From 12-FULL-44-12b sp964348525 (GTDB taxonomy: Bacteria > Patescibacteriota > Minisyncoccia > Phycocordibacterales > Zambryskibacteraceae): a stretch of DNA of 17,205 nucleotides. Made by a program: the position numbers and the translations under genes. Location of the stretch: positions 1 to 17,205 of the forward strand of contig CAYGCY010000009.1 in assembly GCA_964348525.1 (NCBI GenBank), in the 5' to 3' direction. Below, one piece after another: positions 1-5,128 of the stretch. Under the pieces are notes generated by a model, which saw only the letters and a program-made list of their open reading frames with translations, was not told the origin of the DNA and searched no databases. The number at the start of each line of letters is the position of its first letter. The stretch's first letter is position 1.

Positions 1-378
1 GAGCTATTTGATGTTTTGAGTGTGAGAAAAAAAGAAGCAGGGGACAAATTGAAAGCCAATATACATTTTTTTACAGGAAACATTGATGATGCAAAGAATT
101 TTCTTGACCTAGGGTTCACGCTGTCTTTCTCTGGGGTAATTACTTTTGCTAGAGATTATGACGAATCTGTACGTTTTGCCCCACTTTCACGTATTCTTGT
201 TGAAACAGATGCGCCTTACGTCGCACCAATTCCTTTTCGTGGCAAAAGAAATAATCCGAGATTTGTTAGCGAAGTAGTGTCTTCAATAGCCAAAATTCGT
301 GAGGAAGATGAAGAAGAAATTAGAATGGCGGTTCTAGAAAACGCAAAAAGAGTTTTCAACTTGAATAAATTCATATAA
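1..378 (+). CDS. tatD: TatD-family metal-dependent hydrolase (DNase), 3' part only
   Basis: The gene enters from the left edge in frame 1 and ends at TAA 376-378, leaving about 125 residues of a family usually near 260. The visible part carries two TatD hallmarks. The first is a segment reading HFFTGN then GFTLSFSGVITF, matching the family's H-C/F-F-T-G and S-x-G-x-x-TF blocks, whose His is a metal ligand. The second is LVETDAPYVAP followed by FRGKRNNP, matching the E-T-D-x-P metal-binding Asp and R-G-K-R-N-x-P block. TatD proteins are TIM-barrel, divalent-metal nucleases with 3'-5' exonuclease or repair roles. The N-terminal metal-binding HxH motif lies outside the window, so completeness cannot be judged. 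No terminator separates it from the next gene, which starts 40 nt on. Confidence 0.93.
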   Translation, partial: ELFDVLSVRKKEAGDKLKANIHFFTGNIDDAKNFLDLGFTLSFSGVITFARDYDESVRFAPLSRILVETDAPYVAPIPFRGKRNNPRFVSEVVSSIAKIREEDEEEIRMAVLENAKRVFNLNKFI

Positions 379-418
379 GGAGTATTTTTTACATAGAAAC
401 TTCCTGTCGAGGTTTGTT

Positions 419-631
419 ATGCCGAACCGAAACGAGACGCAGGCAGAGCTCGCGCTTGTCGAAAGCGAACTGAGAAAGTACAGGGAAGAAAGTGCCAGCA
501 TAACCCGCATGACGCTCGCTACAGGCAAGCCAGTAGCTGTAGGTCTCGGGCTCTATCATCAGGCCACTTTCTCAGCCATCGACAATCTAGAGCGCAGGAA
601 GAAGAGGCTGAAAAAACAGCTAGAGCAATAA
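419..631 (+). CDS. small coiled-coil hypothetical protein (70 aa)
   Basis: I do not recognise this family. The 70 residues are mostly charged and helical: residues 5-25 (ETQAELALVESELRKYREES) and 53-70 (AIDNLERRKKRLKKQLEQ) look like two helices of a short antiparallel coiled coil around a Gly-rich middle (LATGKPVAVGLGL). There is no signal peptide or membrane segment. GAGG (409-412) lies six nt before the ATG, a Shine-Dalgarno that AT-rich neighbours lack. Base composition is clearly GC-richer than tatD or rpsF. It ends directly in a perfect hairpin terminator whose first base is the last base of the stop codon. Gene reality is supported by SD, terminator and composition. The function is unknown. 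Confidence 0.7.
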   Translation: MPNRNETQAELALVESELRKYREESASITRMTLATGKPVAVGLGLYHQATFSAIDNLERRKKRLKKQLEQ

Positions 632-660
632 AAGGGCGACCCACAGTGTCGCCCTTTAGT
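631..660 (+). terminator. hairpin terminator after the 70-aa gene
   Basis: A perfect 10-bp stem, 631-640 with 648-657, has a 7-nt loop (CCACAGT). It begins on the last base of the stop codon. The T-tract is short (TTT then AGTTT). The same AAAGGG...CCCTTT design recurs at 15566-15600. It separates this gene from the rpsF promoter, which starts right after it. Confidence 0.65.
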
Positions 661-688
661 TTGCCTGAAATTCACCTTGTGGTATATT
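661..688 (+). promoter_or_regulatory. promoter of the rpsF-ssb-rpsR operon
   Basis: TTGCCT (661-666), 16-nt spacer, TATATT (683-688) resembles a housekeeping sigma-70 type promoter. The start of transcription would be near 695, just upstream of the structured leader. Confidence 0.6.
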
Positions 689-697
689 GCTCTGGTC

Positions 698-788
698 CAG
701 CCTTCGGCTGACACCCCGCTAGAACTGCTAGCGGGGGTAAAACTTATCGGAGTGTTATTAACCGCGTGCCACACCACGCAAGAATATG
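698..788 (+). promoter_or_regulatory. structured rpsF 5' leader, candidate S6:S18 autoregulatory element
   Basis: Three consecutive hairpins precede rpsF: 698-702/706-710 (5 bp); 714-722/728-736 (perfect 9 bp, GC-rich); and 764-768/775-779 (GCGTG/CACGC). The last sits on an asymmetric internal loop (760-763 against 780-782) and a lower helix 756-759/783-786. That lower helix reaches into the rpsF start codon at 786. A CCG (762-764) lies in and next to the internal loop. In many bacteria the S6:S18 heterodimer represses its own operon by binding an rpsF-leader structure with a CCG presented in a bulge beside a hairpin, mimicking its 16S rRNA site. The match here is by eye; pairing and CCG placement are seen, binding is inferred. 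Confidence 0.45.
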
Positions 789-1295
789 ACAGAACAAAAC
801 AATGTAGGCGACACCAATCGCTATTACGAGATAGCCTTTGTAGTGTCTCCTTCTGTTGAAGAAGAAGAGGCCTTTGCCATTTCAGCAAAGATAGGAGAAG
901 CAGTAAAAAAAATAACAGGGCACACCATAGATGGAGAGGAGCCTAGATTAAGGAAGCTGGCTTACCCAATATACAAAGTAATCAATGGCCAGAAGATAGC
1001 GGCCACTACTGGTTATTTTGGGTGGAATAAGTTTGAAATAGATGGGGAAGTATCAGGAGACGCAATAAATTCTCTAGACAAGGAACTGTCTTCTACACAG
1101 GAAATTTTGAGGTATTTGTTGGTTAAAACTATCAAAGAAAAAACATATACACCACAAGCACCTGAAGAAATGGAAGAGGAAGTGGCTGGGGAGGACGTAG
1201 AAACAGTAGAAGCAATTATTTCGGAAGAGGCACCAGTGTCCGACGCAGAAGCGTCAGAAGAGGGCAATGTTGTGGCCAAGGAGGATGAGGGATAG
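786..1295 (+). CDS. rpsF: 30S ribosomal protein S6 with long acidic C-terminal tail
   Basis: The N-terminal 110 or so residues show the S6 pattern: RYYEIAFVVSP (first strand), a helix, then LRKLAYPIYKVINGQKIA and YFGWNKFEIDG, and a last segment ending in EILRYLLVKT. S6 binds S18 and the central domain of 16S rRNA in the 30S platform. The protein is 169 residues against roughly 95-110 for the common core. The extra C-terminal 50-plus residues are dominated by Glu, Asp, Ala, Val and Ser, so are probably disordered. There is no Shine-Dalgarno; the start is chosen because MTEQNNVGDTNRYYEI leads straight into the fold. It is the first gene of the operon with ssb and rpsR, a classic arrangement. 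Confidence 0.96.
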   Translation: MTEQNNVGDTNRYYEIAFVVSPSVEEEEAFAISAKIGEAVKKITGHTIDGEEPRLRKLAYPIYKVINGQKIAATTGYFGWNKFEIDGEVSGDAINSLDKELSSTQEILRYLLVKTIKEKTYTPQAPEEMEEEVAGEDVETVEAIISEEAPVSDAEASEEGNVVAKEDEG

Positions 1296-1324
1296 AATTG
1301 GATGATATTAAGTAACAGACGAAA

Positions 1325-1759
1325 ATGAATATAAACAAGGCGTTCATAATGGGCAACTTAACTAGGGATCCTGAAGTAAGGGCTCTTCCGTCCGGCGCTC
1401 AAGTGGCATCGTTTGCTATAGCTACCAACCGTACATGGAAGGATAAAGACGGTAAAAAACAGGAGGCGGTGGAGTATCACAATGTTGTTGCATTTGGCAG
1501 ACAAGCAGAAGTGATAGCGCAATACTGTAGAAAAGGTTCGTCTCTATATATAGAAGGGAGATTGCAGACAAGAAGTTGGGATGACAAAAATAGCGGAGAA
1601 AAAAAATATCGCACAGAAATAGTATTAGAAAGTTTTCAGTTTGGTCCCAAAAGGGGAGCTGGGGACTCAGTAAAAGAGTCTGCCGAAACCAATGCTCCTG
1701 ATACTAGTGAAGAGATTGATTATCCTCAAGCAGAAAGTACAGACGATATACCGTTTTAA
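1325..1759 (+). CDS. ssb: single-stranded DNA-binding protein
   Basis: The 144-residue protein begins MNINKAFIMGNLTRDPEVR, the typical SSB opening. It continues through an OB fold (GAQVASFAIATNRTW, EYHNVVAFGRQAEVIAQY, KGSSLYIEGRLQTRSW, TEIVLESFQF) over about residues 1-105. A polar linker ends in DDIPF, the conserved acidic tip that recruits repair and replication proteins. It coats single-stranded DNA during replication, recombination and repair. It lies 29 nt after rpsF and 37 nt before rpsR, the usual rpsF-ssb-rpsR order, so is presumably co-transcribed. No Shine-Dalgarno precedes its ATG. Confidence 0.97.
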   Translation: MNINKAFIMGNLTRDPEVRALPSGAQVASFAIATNRTWKDKDGKKQEAVEYHNVVAFGRQAEVIAQYCRKGSSLYIEGRLQTRSWDDKNSGEKKYRTEIVLESFQFGPKRGAGDSVKESAETNAPDTSEEIDYPQAESTDDIPF

Positions 1760-1796
1760 GGTAAAGATTAAAAAATAAAAAGTAAGTTAAAAATAT

Positions 1797-1991
1797 ATGA
1801 AAAGAGAAAAGATAGATGTACCGAAATACATAGACTACAAGGATGTTCCATTGCTAAAGCAGTTTCTAAATCCTCATGCTCGTATAATCTCTAAAAAGCG
1901 AACCGGTCTTTCGGCAAGCCACCAAAGAGATTTGGCTATGGCAGTAAAAAGAGCAAGATTTCTCGGGCTGTTGCCTTTTGTGTCTAGATAA
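1797..1991 (+). CDS. rpsR: 30S ribosomal protein S18
   Basis: The 64 residues contain the S18 signature: YIDYKDVPLLKQFL, then the ARIISKKRTG segment (family I-x-x-R-R-x-TG), then SHQRDLAMAVKRARFLGLLPF (family Q-R-x-L-x-x-A-I-K-R-A-R-x-L-x-L-L-P). S18 pairs with S6 on the 30S platform. The protein is slightly shorter than the usual 70-80 residues, with a trimmed N-terminus lacking the cysteine-containing extension of some homologues. It is the third gene of the operon, again without a Shine-Dalgarno (AT-rich run before ATG). Confidence 0.96.
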   Translation: MKREKIDVPKYIDYKDVPLLKQFLNPHARIISKKRTGLSASHQRDLAMAVKRARFLGLLPFVSR

Positions 1992-2037
1992 ATTCCGTCT
2001 CCTTAGCATTGCGGGGCAACTCCAAGACACGTAAGCT

Positions 2038-2328
2038 ATGTTCATGTCCCTTTGGATAAGACTAGGCTCTTTTTCTGGTAGTTTGGTAATCCTCTCATTT
2101 TTTTTGAAGGGTATCTGCCCGATTTCAAATGGCTGTCTTACTGCTCCATTAGTTGTTTTGTTTTTTCAGCCCTTGTTTTTTGTGGAGCAAAAGCTAGCCA
2201 CCGATTTTTCTGTAGTAGAAGAGATTATGTTTTTAATATTTTTCTGGTTTATTTTGGGCGCTCTTTTAGGAGCGCTTCTCGATCTTTTTAAGCCAAAAGA
2301 TCAAGAGCTCATTTCGGGAAATTCCTAG
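2038..2328 (+). CDS. small membrane protein, hypothetical (96 aa)
   Basis: I do not recognise this protein. Its 96 residues contain three hydrophobic stretches: residues about 4-24, about 32-48 (CLTAPLVVLFFQPLFFV) and about 61-83 (EEIMFLIFFWFILGALLGALLDLF). The tail is charged (KPKDQELISGNS), consistent with two or three membrane spans. It follows rpsR by 46 nt on the same strand and is probably the operon's last gene, though no SD is visible. Its stop overlaps that of the convergent efp gene: the four bases CTAG at 2325-2328 supply TAG on both strands. A real gene is likely given the hydrophobic pattern and fit between neighbours. The function is unknown. Confidence 0.6.
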   Translation: MFMSLWIRLGSFSGSLVILSFFLKGICPISNGCLTAPLVVLFFQPLFFVEQKLATDFSVVEEIMFLIFFWFILGALLGALLDLFKPKDQELISGNS

Positions 2329-2915
2329 GACACTCGGTCTGTATATTGACCTGTTTCAGTATTGAGGCGCACAACATCGCCTTCTTTTACAAACATTGGA
2401 ACCTGAATTTCTGCGCCAGTTTCTAGAACCACCATTTTTGAAGCGCCTGTTGCGGTATTGCCTTTAACTGCTGGATGAGCTTCAGTAACTTTTAGTTCGA
2501 CTTTTATAGGTAATTTAAGGCCGATAAATTTTTCATCAAAAAGTATTGCTTGCACAAGACTATTTTCTTTTAAAAATTTTCCAGCGTCGCCCACAAGTTC
2601 TCCGGCAATCTTATATCTATCACTTGGGTTTTTTGGATCTGCAAACCACCACTCGCCTCTATTGTTGTATAGATATTTAACCTCTCTTTTCTCAATTTCA
2701 GCCTCCGGCATTCTTTCAGAAACATGAAAAGACTGTTCAGTTACTTTGCCAGTAATCATATTCTTTAGCTTTGTTGCGTTTACAGGCTTTCTTTGCTGTT
2801 TACGAAAGACGTGGGAGGTAAGTACCTCATAAGGAGCGCCATCAAAAATGATGACTTTGTGCTCTGTAATTTCATTGTAATCAAGCATTGCCATAAGAGG
2901 CCTTATTATAGCCAT
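2325..2915 (-). CDS. efp: translation elongation factor P, with atypical loop
   Basis: The protein (196 aa from the longest start) has the three EF-P domains. The N-terminal KOW-like part is MLDYNEITEHKVIIFDGAPYEVL. The middle OB domain contains LYNNRGEWWFADP. The C-terminal OB domain ends ASKMVVLETGAEIQVPMFV then EGDVVRLNTETGQY, the family's most conserved stretch. EF-P relieves ribosome stalling at polyproline. The loop that carries the modified Lys or Arg (P-G-K-G-Q in E. coli) reads RKQQRKP at residues 38-44, putting Gln near the tip, so the usual lysylation or rhamnosylation residue appears absent. The start is uncertain: ATGs at 2915, 2894 and 2888 are in frame, and the last two give the usual MAMLDYNE or MLDYNE opening. 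Confidence 0.95.
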   Translation of the reverse strand: MAIIRPLMAMLDYNEITEHKVIIFDGAPYEVLTSHVFRKQQRKPVNATKLKNMITGKVTEQSFHVSERMPEAEIEKREVKYLYNNRGEWWFADPKNPSDRYKIAGELVGDAGKFLKENSLVQAILFDEKFIGLKLPIKVELKVTEAHPAVKGNTATGASKMVVLETGAEIQVPMFVKEGDVVRLNTETGQYTDRVS

Positions 2916-2936
2916 ATTTTAATAGCTGGCTAGTCC

Positions 2937-2965
2937 TTGACAAACGACTTGTAATATGCTATCCT
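2937..2965 (+). promoter_or_regulatory. promoter of the 3043 gene
   Basis: TTGACA (2937-2942), 17-nt spacer, TATCCT (2960-2965): a perfect -35 and good -10 for sigma-70. Transcription would start near 2972, immediately before the three-hairpin leader. It diverges from efp, whose start region lies only about 20-50 nt to the left. Confidence 0.75.
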
Positions 2966-2982
2966 AGCAACAGATGGCCCAC

Positions 2983-3036
2983 GGGCAGGAATGCCCATCA
3001 CGAAGCCAGGAATGGCTATCCCAGGAATGGGAGGAG
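2983..3036 (+). promoter_or_regulatory. three tandem hairpins with identical AGGAAT loops in the 5' leader
   Basis: Three small hairpins follow each other: GGGC/GCCC at 2983-2986/2993-2996; AGCC/GGCT at 3004-3007/3014-3017; TCCC/GGGA at 3019-3022/3029-3032. All three loops are AGGAAT (2987-2992, 3008-3013, 3023-3028), closed by a C-G pair, while the stems differ but stay paired. The third 3' arm (GGGA) overlaps the Shine-Dalgarno GGGAGGAG (3029-3036), so folding of hairpin 3 would mask it. C-AGGAAU-G loops resemble the CAGGA-type loops bound by CsrA/RsmA, or could mimic an SD. A protein ligand is inferred, not shown. Confidence 0.7.
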
Positions 3037-3042
3037 AGCGCA

Positions 3043-3462
3043 ATGACAAGCAAAATGAACAATGGTGACCGTCTGGTAGTTGGTACTGCGAACCTCAACA
3101 AAGCACGTGCCGAGCTGAGAGAAGCGGCCACCACCATTGCCGGTGTCGGAGGTCGTGCGATTCGTTTTTGGATCGAACGTCTTGCTGATACCGGTGGTGA
3201 TGATGTTTTGTACTTCAGCTGTGCTGGCACCAAGGGCTGGTTTCTGTCCACCAACGGAATAGACCTTTGGAAGATCTACTACACCGAATACAACGGTCAA
3301 GACAACGAGTTCTACTCCAGCAATCACGGCTTCCGAGAGCTCCCCGCACACGTTATCATGGACGCGCGGGCGAACCTTCATGTACTGGTTGATGGTCTCA
3401 TCGATCAATTTCCAGTACTCAGCCGGGCATTTGCTCCGTTTTTTGCCGCCGCCGGCGAATAA
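3043..3462 (+). CDS. hypothetical soluble protein (139 aa), GC-rich class
   Basis: I do not recognise this family. The start at 3043 is chosen because GGGAGGAG (3029-3036) sits six nt upstream; a longer in-frame reading from 2974 would translate the hairpin leader and begin almost at the transcription start. The protein has no signal peptide or membrane segment. It looks alpha/beta with a helix near residues 17-30 (NLNKARAELREAATTI), aromatic-rich central strands (DVLYFSCAGTKGWFLS, LWKIYYTEYNG) and a C-terminal helix (HVIMDARANLHVLVDGLIDQF) ending in an Ala/Phe-rich tail. Base composition is much GC-richer than efp or recA, and the unit has its own promoter and terminator, like a transferred monocistronic cassette. 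Confidence 0.75.
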   Translation: MTSKMNNGDRLVVGTANLNKARAELREAATTIAGVGGRAIRFWIERLADTGGDDVLYFSCAGTKGWFLSTNGIDLWKIYYTEYNGQDNEFYSSNHGFRELPAHVIMDARANLHVLVDGLIDQFPVLSRAFAPFFAAAGE

Positions 3463-3481
3463 CCGGCACAGCCCCACGATT

Positions 3482-3516
3482 AGCCCCTCAGGCGATCGCT
3501 GGGCTTTTCTTTTGGT
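3482..3516 (+). terminator. terminator after the 3043 gene
   Basis: AGCCC (3482-3486) pairs with GGGCT (3501-3505), enclosing a smaller self-complementary GCGATCGC (3492-3499). It is followed by a T-rich tail (TTTCTTTTGG). It lies 20 nt after the stop codon. Confidence 0.55.
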
Positions 3517-3548
3517 TACTTTTAAAACTTTGAAGCGAGCTTTATTTT

Positions 3549-3656
3549 CGCCGTTCGAACTTAGAACGAGGGGCGTTGTTTGAAAGGGGCTCTCGGAGCG
3601 CGACGGCGCGAGAGTGAATAAATTTTCAGCAGAAAATTATATGTACCCTTTCAGAC
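3549..3656. other. folded non-coding block with a three-way junction
   Basis: This lies in the 211-nt gap between the convergent 3043 gene and recA. An 11-bp helix, 3578-3588 with 3646-3656 (one G-T wobble), encloses two hairpins. One is CTCTCG/CGAGAG (3590-3595/3609-3614); the other is AATTTTC/GAAAATT (3621-3627/3632-3638, loop AGCA). Together they make a textbook three-way junction of 79 nt. A further stem just upstream pairs CGTTC (about 3552-3556) with GAACG. Because the pairing is nearly perfect it would fold on either strand: as the recA 3' UTR on minus, as a small RNA on plus, or as a MITE-like insertion with inverted ends. No -10/-35 pair is evident just before it. Confidence 0.5.
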
Positions 3657-3673
3657 AATACCCCGAGTGGGTT

Positions 3674-4735
3674 TTATAGCTCCTTCAAATGAGACCTTAT
3701 TTCTTTCAAAATGGTTTTTGAAATTTCTTTGTTTTCTCTCAAGAACTGGCGAGTAGCATCGTAGCCACGGCCGAGTTTTTCTCCCTGATATTCATAGCTT
3801 TGACCACTTTTTTTGACAAGGCCAAGCTTTTCTCCGAGGGCTATCATTTCGCCTTCTCTTGATATGCCTTCGTTGTACATAAGATCAAATTCAGTTTGCT
3901 TGAATGGAGCTGCCACTTTATTTTTTACTACTTTTACTCTCACACGGCCACCCATAATTTCCTCACCTTTTTTTATTTGGGCAATACGGCGTATATCAAG
4001 CCTGACCGACGTGTAGAATTTCAAAGCCTTTCCTCCTGGGGTGGTTTCTGGATTGCCAAACATTACACCTATCTGCATTCTGATTTGGTTTATGAAAATA
4101 ACTATGGTTTTTGATTTGGCTACTATGGCAGTTAATTTGCGGAGAGCTTGCGACATAAGTCTCGCTTGCTTGCCCACATGGTGTGCACCCATATCGCCCT
4201 CTATTTCGTCTTTTGGCGTGAGAGCTGCTACTGAGTCAATAACTATCACATCCATTTTGCCAGACCTAACCAAAGACTCTACTATTTCAAGCGCTTGTTC
4301 TCCTGTATCAGGTTGGGAGATAAGAAGCTCGTTTAGTTTGACTCCAAGACGTTTAGCGTATTCTGGGTCCATAGCGTGCTCTGCGTCTATAAACGCACAC
4401 AAGCCACCTTGTTTTTGTGCTTCTGCTATTACGTGTAAGGACAGAGTAGTTTTTCCGGAAGATTCTGGTCCGAATATCTCGATTATTCTTCCGCGGGGGA
4501 GTCCTCCTACGCCGAGCGCAGCGTCGAGCCCTATTGAGCCGGTTGGTATTGCATTTACATCAACACGAGCCTTTTCTCCGAGCATCATTATTGCATCGTC
4601 GCCAAACTTCGTTTTTATCGCTTGTACAGTTTCTTCTATGTTTTTGCGAGAAGGGGATTTTTCCGCACCTTCTGTTTTTTCGGAATCAATGATGTTTATT
4701 TTTACGCTATTTGTTTTTTTATTTTTTGGTCTCAT
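3674..4735 (-). CDS. recA: recombinase RecA
   Basis: The 353-residue protein has all RecA landmarks. Walker A is GPESSGKT (residues 89-96), and the catalytic Glu is in FIDAEHAMDP (E120). Walker B is VIVIDSVAAL (about 163-172). The L1/L2 DNA-binding region includes MGAHHVGKQARLMSQALRKL and INQIRMQIGVMFGNPE followed by TTPGG. The C-terminal domain contains GISREGEMIALGEKLGLVKKSG. RecA forms filaments on single-stranded DNA, drives strand exchange and stimulates LexA-type cleavage. The N-terminal extension of about 30 polar residues precedes the usual KNIEETVQAIKTKFGDDAIM start. Its ATG overlaps the stop of the upstream gene by ATGA, implying translational coupling in the ftsK operon. No LexA box can be assigned. 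Confidence 0.98.
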   Translation of the reverse strand: MRPKNKKTNSVKINIIDSEKTEGAEKSPSRKNIEETVQAIKTKFGDDAIMMLGEKARVDVNAIPTGSIGLDAALGVGGLPRGRIIEIFGPESSGKTTLSLHVIAEAQKQGGLCAFIDAEHAMDPEYAKRLGVKLNELLISQPDTGEQALEIVESLVRSGKMDVIVIDSVAALTPKDEIEGDMGAHHVGKQARLMSQALRKLTAIVAKSKTIVIFINQIRMQIGVMFGNPETTPGGKALKFYTSVRLDIRRIAQIKKGEEIMGGRVRVKVVKNKVAAPFKQTEFDLMYNEGISREGEMIALGEKLGLVKKSGQSYEYQGEKLGRGYDATRQFLRENKEISKTILKEIRSHLKEL

Positions 4736-5127
4736 GGTTTTGAAGTAGTAGCTGTTGTTTCTAATATTTCTGCTTTATTTTCATTTTTTACCACTATGGT
4801 TCTAGTGGTCTGCTTCTCTCTGCCAAAGCGGTCTTTGCCCTTTAATCGTAGTATAACCATGCCCTCGGGCATGAGCAAACTTTCCTTAAATTCACCTTCG
4901 TCATCTATGAATATAGTCTTGTCATTTAGGGTAATGAAAGAGACGTTTCTGGCTTGCCCCCGCACTTCTATCACTGGCCCTGCCACTGTTTGGTTTTCTG
5001 TGGGGTATGTAATTTTTAAAACAGGTCCAATTAAAAAGTTTCTAGACTGAAAAATTACATACAAAATAAAAATAGCCACCAAACCAGCTATAATAAATTT
5101 TCTCTGCGGTATAAACTCAAGTGTCAT
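4732..5127 (-). CDS. membrane-anchored Ig-like domain protein (131 aa)
   Basis: The N-terminus has one membrane span (residues about 11-27, KFIIAGLVAIFILYVIF). A single extracytoplasmic beta-sandwich follows, with the sequence style of bacterial Ig-like/glucodextranase-B domains: LKITYPTENQTVAGPVIEVRGQA, then ITLNDKTIFIDDEGEFKESLL and LKGKDRFGREKQTTRTIVV. A short polar tail rich in Thr and Ala ends it. Such domains typically stabilise or tether surface proteins; the partner is unknown. It sits between ftsK (1 nt away) and recA (4-nt overlap) on the same strand, so the three are surely one transcript. A role linked to division-site envelope is only a contextual guess. Confidence 0.85.
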   Translation of the reverse strand: MTLEFIPQRKFIIAGLVAIFILYVIFQSRNFLIGPVLKITYPTENQTVAGPVIEVRGQARNVSFITLNDKTIFIDDEGEFKESLLMPEGMVILRLKGKDRFGREKQTTRTIVVKNENKAEILETTATTSKP

Positions 5128-5128
5128 T

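Noticed and set aside
2974..3042. N-terminal extension of the 3043 gene
   Set aside because: It would translate the three hairpins and start two bases from the expected transcription start. The ATG at 3043 has a strong SD.
3016..3477. 153-aa minus-strand frame opposite the 3043 gene
   Set aside because: The plus strand has promoter, leader, SD and terminator in the correct order; the minus frame has none of these.
3553..3559. GTTCGAA resembling a tRNA T-loop
   Set aside because: No acceptor, D or anticodon arms can be built around it; it belongs to a simple hairpin.
3578..3656. Hammerhead ribozyme in the three-way junction
   Set aside because: The required core (CUGANGA and GAAA at the junction) is missing on both strands.
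4041..4748. 235-aa open frame opposite recA
   Set aside because: It is antisense to the whole N-terminal half of an unmistakable recA and has no recognisable domain or SD.
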